Assembly: GCA_003354055.1 (NCBI GenBank)
Contig: PIVQ01000248.1
Coordinates: 1-9,451, forward strand
Direction: 5' to 3'
Length of the DNA stretch: 9,451 bases
DNA from: Desulfobacteraceae bacterium
Lineage (GTDB): Bacteria > Desulfobacterota > Desulfobacteria > Desulfobacterales > Desulfobacteraceae
Part shown: positions 6,580-9,451 of the stretch, piece after piece
How the letters are laid out: the number at the start of each line of letters is the position of its first letter
How positions within the stretch are numbered: the stretch's first letter is position 1
Notes under the pieces: generated by a model
Seen by the model: the letters and a program-made list of their open reading frames with translations, nothing else
Database searches by the model: none
What the model was told of the DNA's origin: nothing
Made by a program: the position numbers and the translations under genes

Positions 6580-7110
6580 TCAGGGTACACAGGACGCAGA
6601 AATCCGGAACTGCCACAGCTTTCTGTTGACTTTAAGCCATCTGGTTACCACGGTATCCACCTTTCTTTTATCAACATCAACCTCATACACCAGTCTTGCA
6701 ATCGCTTTATTATTAAAATTAATATTTTTTAAGGTTTTAAATGCACAGGGCCATTTTTCCGGCATACCCGACCATGCCGCCTTCTTGAGCCATGCGTCCT
6801 TCGGATTTCCGCAATCATAGAGAACTTTCTGATTAACACCCCATCTTTCCACGGTTTCACATTCAGGATGATATTCGGGAAATTCCACAAATTTACCAGG
6901 GACTTTGGCCTCCACCCAGTTGGGTGTCCAGTTGAAAAAGACAATGGGTTGCTGATTTTCAAATGCCTCCTTCACCCTTTTGTTCAGCAAAGCCACCTCA
7001 ACCATCTTGAATTTCATTCCAAGAGCACTGATTCTTGCCCTGTCCGGTCTTTCCCAAGGGCCGGTCAGGTATTTCATAGGGCCGGGTTTTATCCGTGGTA
7101 AACAGGGCAT
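6580..7110 (-). pseudogene. C-terminal remnant of an OpuAC/ProX-type glycine betaine or choline binding protein
   Basis: The 176-codon frame matches the second half of substrate-binding proteins of glycine betaine/choline ABC transporters. It contains PWERPDRARISALGM (18-32), the QPIVFFNWTPNWVEAK segment with its ligand-pocket tryptophans, FVEFPEYHPECE, YDCGNPKDAWLKKAAW, WPCAFKTLKNINF and the terminal RWLKVNRKLWQ. Full members have about 300-340 residues with a signal peptide. Here the signal peptide and N-terminal lobe are missing and no matching sequence lies upstream in any frame that I could follow. The tail after KLWQ also diverges from the usual ending. An ATG with GAGG four bases upstream could let the fragment be made, but it could not be exported or bind ligand normally. 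No permease or ATPase partner is present. Confidence 0.75.
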
Positions 7111-7116
7111 AGCACC

Positions 7117-7266
7117 TCAACCCTTTCCCTTTACGATTTTTTTGTAGGCTTCAGGTGCGAATCCATAATGATCTGCTTAGCAAGGCTTTATTAGCTGAAT
7201 TCCTAAACTTTTAACATATTGTAGTCCAAAACATCCAAGGTTATTTTCTACCACCCCGTCTAAACG
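7117..7266 (-). pseudogene. Interrupted frame upstream of the OpuAC remnant
   Basis: On the minus strand one frame reads about 29 codons ending in VKSLGIQLIKPC, a single TAA at 7179-7177, then 19 codons ADHYGFAPEAYKKIVKGKG and a TGA seven bases before the OpuAC ATG. The last segment looks coding in composition and resembles the C-terminus of a gene once upstream of the binding protein. A corrinoid-protein tail is one weak possibility. I do not recognise it securely. Confidence 0.25.
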
Positions 7267-7280
7267 TTATAACAAACACA

Positions 7281-7309
7281 TTGACATCATAACGACTTGT
7301 AATTAATAT
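7281..7309 (+). promoter_or_regulatory. Sigma-70 promoter of the LysE-family gene
   Basis: TTGACA (7281-7286), a 17-base spacer and TAATAT (7304-7309) give a perfect -35 and a four-of-six -10 box. Transcription would start near 7316, about 50 bases before the ATG. GTTATAAC (7266-7273), an 8-bp palindrome, stands just upstream and might be an operator. Confidence 0.7.
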
Positions 7310-7367
7310 AACAATCAAATGCTTGCTAAAACCTACAACAATTACACTTTAAGCCCGGGAGATTCAT

Positions 7368-7991
7368 ATGACCATTGAAACACTGCCTTTAATTTCTTTT
7401 GTACTTATCACAACCTTTTCACCGGGACCGAACAATATATCCAGTGCATCCATGGGGATTCTCTACGGGTATAAGAAAACCGTTTATTTTCTTTACGGTA
7501 TTACCGCAGGTTTCTTTGTTGTGATGATCTGCTGTGCTTATCTTTCCAGTACCCTGCTCGCCCTTATTCCGGCGTCTGAAAAATATCTAAGGTATATCGG
7601 TGCCTTGTATATTATCTGGCTGGCCATTGGCATTCGCCGTTCAAACACCACGTTTCAGGACAAGACTCAGCCGCCAAAGGCTTTCACAAAGGGATTTGTT
7701 CTGCAATTGTTCAATCCCAAGGTGGCTGTATACGGATTAGCGTTGTTCTCAACCTTTCTGGCCCCGGTTTCCGGCCAACTCGATACCTTAGCTGTTTTTG
7801 CATTGGGATTTGCCCTGACCGCCTTTATTGCGACATCAACCTGGACACTATGCGGGGCTGCTATAAAAAACAAATTAAAAAACGACACTTTCAGAAATAG
7901 AATAAACCTGGTGTTGTCCCTGATGCTGATCTATACGGCTGTGGATCTTTCAGGGATATTGAGTGCCGTATTCCAATTCGGGATACTTTGA
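7368..7991 (+). CDS. LysE/RhtB-family amino acid exporter
   Basis: The 207-residue product is an inner-membrane protein of the usual length and shape for the LysE/RhtB superfamily, with about six hydrophobic segments. The first segment carries the family signature FSPGPNN (17-23). The second conserved stretch, GFVLQLFNPKVA (109-120), contains the NPK motif. Members export amino acids such as lysine, homoserine, threonine or leucine, or related small molecules. The specific substrate is not predictable. The start is fixed by GGGAGA five to six bases upstream, and the gene has its own promoter at 7281-7309. No LysR-type regulator, often found beside such genes, is present here. It is flanked by decayed sequence upstream and a possible remnant ORF downstream, so it may be a lone cargo gene. 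Confidence 0.88.
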   Translation: MTIETLPLISFVLITTFSPGPNNISSASMGILYGYKKTVYFLYGITAGFFVVMICCAYLSSTLLALIPASEKYLRYIGALYIIWLAIGIRRSNTTFQDKTQPPKAFTKGFVLQLFNPKVAVYGLALFSTFLAPVSGQLDTLAVFALGFALTAFIATSTWTLCGAAIKNKLKNDTFRNRINLVLSLMLIYTAVDLSGILSAVFQFGIL

Positions 7992-8086
7992 TTGATTTGA
8001 TACAAAAACTTGCCCAAATCCTAGAACAATTCAAAACCACCTCAGAGTATAAAAGTCTTCTGGCTGAGTGGGGTATAGAATTTTAG
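7988..8086 (+). CDS. Possible small ORF or gene remnant overlapping the exporter stop
   Basis: From TTG at 7988 the frame reads 32 codons ending IQKLAQILEQFKTTSEYK...LLAEWGIEF before TAG. The composition, with amphipathic helix spacing and no rare runs, looks protein-like. The start overlaps the exporter stop, which would allow translational coupling, but there is no clear ribosome binding site. The frame also extends back into the exporter gene. It could equally be the C-terminal scrap of a lost gene such as a transposase. I do not recognise the family. Confidence 0.25.
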   Translation: MIDLIQKLAQILEQFKTTSEYKSLLAEWGIEF

Positions 8087-8150
8087 TCTCCATCGCTCCC
8101 CACCCTGCCCGACTCTGCTTTTATTTATACCGGAGCTTAGGAATCGTTAC

Positions 8151-8227
8151 AAAATAACTTGATCTAAATTATTTCCAAAACCCCTTAAAAGACTGGGTAT
8201 TTTGAAAACAAAAGATCAAGTAATTTT
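8151..8227. repeat. Long imperfect hairpin between convergent genes
   Basis: AAAATAACTTGATCT (8151-8165) and AGATCAAGTAATTTT (8213-8227) are inverted repeats with one mismatch in 15. Pairing resumes inside with CAAAA-CCC (8176-8183) against GGG-ta-TTTTG (8195-8204). It lies 12 bases after the sppA stop and 160 bases after the exporter stop. It may work as a terminator or 3' end structure for sppA, but neither side has a strong T-run. A small foldback element is the alternative. Nothing else is visible in 8087-8238. Confidence 0.5.
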
Positions 8228-8238
8228 GGATCCGATCC

Positions 8239-9141
8239 TTAATTAAAGCCATAGCGAAAACGATCTGAAATGCTGCCCGTAATATTGATATCTTTAAACA
8301 CAGTTTGCATAAGACTCATTAAAAACCCCATCTTGTCTTCCGGCGGATAAACCGGTACCAGCTCTCCGTCAATGCCGGCAAGTTCCCCGGCCCATTGGAC
8401 GGCATCGTCAAGATTGCCCAGGCGGTCAACCAGCTTTAGTTTCAGGGCTTTCTGGCCGGTGTATACTCTTCCGTCCGCAAGATTAGCCATGGTTTCTTCT
8501 TTCATATCCCTGGCGCGGGCTGCATCAGAGACAAACTGAGCATGGAGTTCATCCACCAGTTCTTGAAACAACGCCTTTTCATTTTCTTTGATCTCACGAA
8601 GAGGGGATCCCATATCCTTGAATTCTCCGCTTTTGATGACCACCGGAGAGATACCGATTTTTTGGGCTAATTCCATGAGGTTGGCATATTCCATGATGAC
8701 CCCGATGGAGCCTGTGATGGTGCCGGGATTGGCCACAATACCCTGGGCAGCAGCCGCAATATAATACCCTCCCGAGGCGGCCACGGATCCCATGGATGCA
8801 ATGACCTGCTTTTGATCACGGGTCTTCATCAATTCCCGGTAAATTTCCTGGGAGGGCCCGATACCGCCGCCGGGGCTGTCAATCCGCAGAATAATGGCCT
8901 TAATTGCCTCATCTTCCCTGAACATCCTGATGTCATCGATAACCTCTTTGGAAGACATAATGGGGCCTGTGACCTCAACCACACCGATATTTCCCTCCTG
9001 AGATCCTATGGTATCTGTCAGTCCGTTATTCATCATGCTGGAACCAAGGATAAAGAGACTGACCAGACCTAAAAACCCCAGGGTCATGCAGCCGCAGATA
9101 ACGGAGAGAAAAAACAAAAAGGGGTGACGCCGTGCATACAT
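8239..9141 (-). CDS. sppA: Signal peptide peptidase SppA, short form
   Basis: This membrane-anchored serine protease degrades leftover signal peptides at the outer face of the inner membrane. Using the ATG at 9141-9139 the product has 300 residues with one N-terminal membrane segment (about 8-33). The catalytic Ser lies in MGSVAASGGYY (Ser123) and the general-base Lys in IKSGEFKDMGSP (Lys175). Their 52-residue spacing equals that of the Ser147/Lys199 pair in Bacillus subtilis SppA. ILRIDSPGGG, GTITGSIGVIMEY and LADGRVYTG are further family motifs. The length is that of the short, homo-oligomeric form, about half of E. coli SppA. A TTG nine bases upstream is in frame, but AGGAA is correctly spaced for the ATG and too close for the TTG. 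The leader holds a 158-base foldback, and a terminator separates it from the upstream gene. Confidence 0.93.
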   Translation of the reverse strand: MYARRHPFLFFLSVICGCMTLGFLGLVSLFILGSSMMNNGLTDTIGSQEGNIGVVEVTGPIMSSKEVIDDIRMFREDEAIKAIILRIDSPGGGIGPSQEIYRELMKTRDQKQVIASMGSVAASGGYYIAAAAQGIVANPGTITGSIGVIMEYANLMELAQKIGISPVVIKSGEFKDMGSPLREIKENEKALFQELVDELHAQFVSDAARARDMKEETMANLADGRVYTGQKALKLKLVDRLGNLDDAVQWAGELAGIDGELVPVYPPEDKMGFLMSLMQTVFKDINITGSISDRFRYGFN

Positions 9142-9160
9142 GATAATCAATTCCTAATTA

Positions 9161-9318
9161 GTGGTTGAACGAAAACTTACCCATCTGCCGCGTTGCTGCA
9201 AAAGTATGCCAAATATAGAATCGGGCCTCATGTACAAAAGTACACTCCGGTTTCATACTTTCTTGGTTTCTGACCTTTAGGTTGCGCCTTGCATATGGGC
9301 AAGTTTTCATCCAACCAC
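9161..9318 (-). repeat. 158-base foldback element in the sppA leader
   Basis: The outer 28 bases of each arm (9161-9188 and 9291-9318) are inverted repeats matching at 24 positions. AAAGTATG (9201-9208) and CATACTTT (9254-9261), and TGTAC (9231-9235) and GTACA (9240-9244) around AAAA, continue the symmetry to the centre. In the sppA-sense RNA three of the four mismatches become G.U pairs, leaving 27 of 28 outer positions able to pair. The element ends about four bases before the sppA ribosome binding site. It has no coding potential and resembles a MITE-like or REP-like dispersed repeat. Other copies cannot be seen in this window. Confidence 0.75.
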
Positions 9319-9333
9319 GGGTTTGGGTGATTC

Positions 9334-9374
9334 AAAAAAAAAGGCCGAATAAACCCATTTGGATTTATCCGGCC
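9334..9374 (-). terminator. Intrinsic terminator of the upstream gene
   Basis: On the minus strand a 14-bp stem (9374-9361 with 9356-9343, two G.T wobbles) closes an AAAT loop and is followed at once by nine T residues (9342-9334). It lies 35 bases after the stop of the gene entering from the right. This is a textbook rho-independent terminator. Confidence 0.93.
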
Positions 9375-9409
9375 CTGAAGCAATCTGCAATTAAATTAAA
9401 TCAACTGCA

Positions 9410-9451
9410 TTAATCTTCTTTATCTGCGTCTTCCTGGGCCTTGTCCGCCTC
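9410..9451 (-). CDS. C-terminus of the upstream gene, probably ribosomal protein S1
   Basis: The minus-strand frame entering from the right edge reads EADKAQEDADKED and stops with TAA. The charged, acidic tail is like the end of a ribosomal protein S1, and rpsA directly before sppA is a gene order known in deltaproteobacteria such as Geobacter. The strong terminator 35 bases downstream supports a real gene end. Thirteen residues cannot prove the identity. Confidence 0.5.
   Translation of the reverse strand, partial: EADKAQEDADKED

Noticed and set aside
7266..7273. GTTATAAC palindrome as a dedicated operator for the exporter
   Set aside because: An 8-bp AT-rich palindrome is common by chance. 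It is mentioned with the promoter but not called separately.
9142..9150. TTG start for sppA at 9150
   Set aside because: The AGGAA sequence lies only about two bases from this codon, while it is well spaced for the ATG at 9141.

Overview
The window looks like a chromosomal segment of a deltaproteobacterial sulfate reducer of the Desulfobacter/Desulfobacula type. This is inference: it rests on the long DmdC/FadE5-type acyl-CoA dehydrogenase, a short-form SppA placed just after what is probably the rpsA tail, the moderate G+C content and the foldback repeats between genes. No rRNA, tRNA or CRISPR array is present.

Left part (1-5426). The left edge is the end of an insertion sequence: the first 16 codons of an IS5-like transposase, read leftward, with the start codon buried in nested inverted repeats. 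Beyond a strong terminator (122-171) lies a leftward pair, an acyl-CoA dehydrogenase (1453-3267) followed by an MFS transporter (177-1349). Diverging from it is an exported YtcJ/NfdA-type amidohydrolase (3708-5426). The 440-base divergent region has a good sigma-54 (-24/-12) promoter facing each way and two palindromes between them that could bind an enhancer-binding protein. The simplest reading is a sigma-54-controlled catabolic cluster: a periplasmic hydrolase releases a product, the MFS carrier moves it, and the dehydrogenase oxidises its CoA ester. The substrate is unknown.

Middle part (5427-8238). A family 3 type periplasmic binding protein without a visible permease (5522-6271) converges on the amidohydrolase across a hairpin. 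Upstream of it is decayed DNA: the C-terminal half of a glycine betaine/choline-type (OpuAC/ProX) binding protein (6580-7110), preceded by an interrupted reading frame (7117-7266). A LysE/RhtB-family exporter (7368-7991) follows on the plus strand with its own sigma-70 promoter, a possible 32-codon ORF or gene remnant overlapping its stop, and a long imperfect hairpin.

Right part (8239-9451). SppA (minus strand) is separated from the upstream gene, seen only as a 13-residue acidic C-terminus (probably ribosomal protein S1), by a textbook intrinsic terminator and a 158-base foldback element that forms the sppA leader.

The most noteworthy points are the paired divergent sigma-54 promoters, the IS start-codon hairpin, the sppA leader foldback and the decayed binding-protein locus. 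No clearly new multi-gene system is visible. The sigma-54 amidohydrolase/dehydrogenase/MFS cluster is the best candidate for an uncharacterised pathway.
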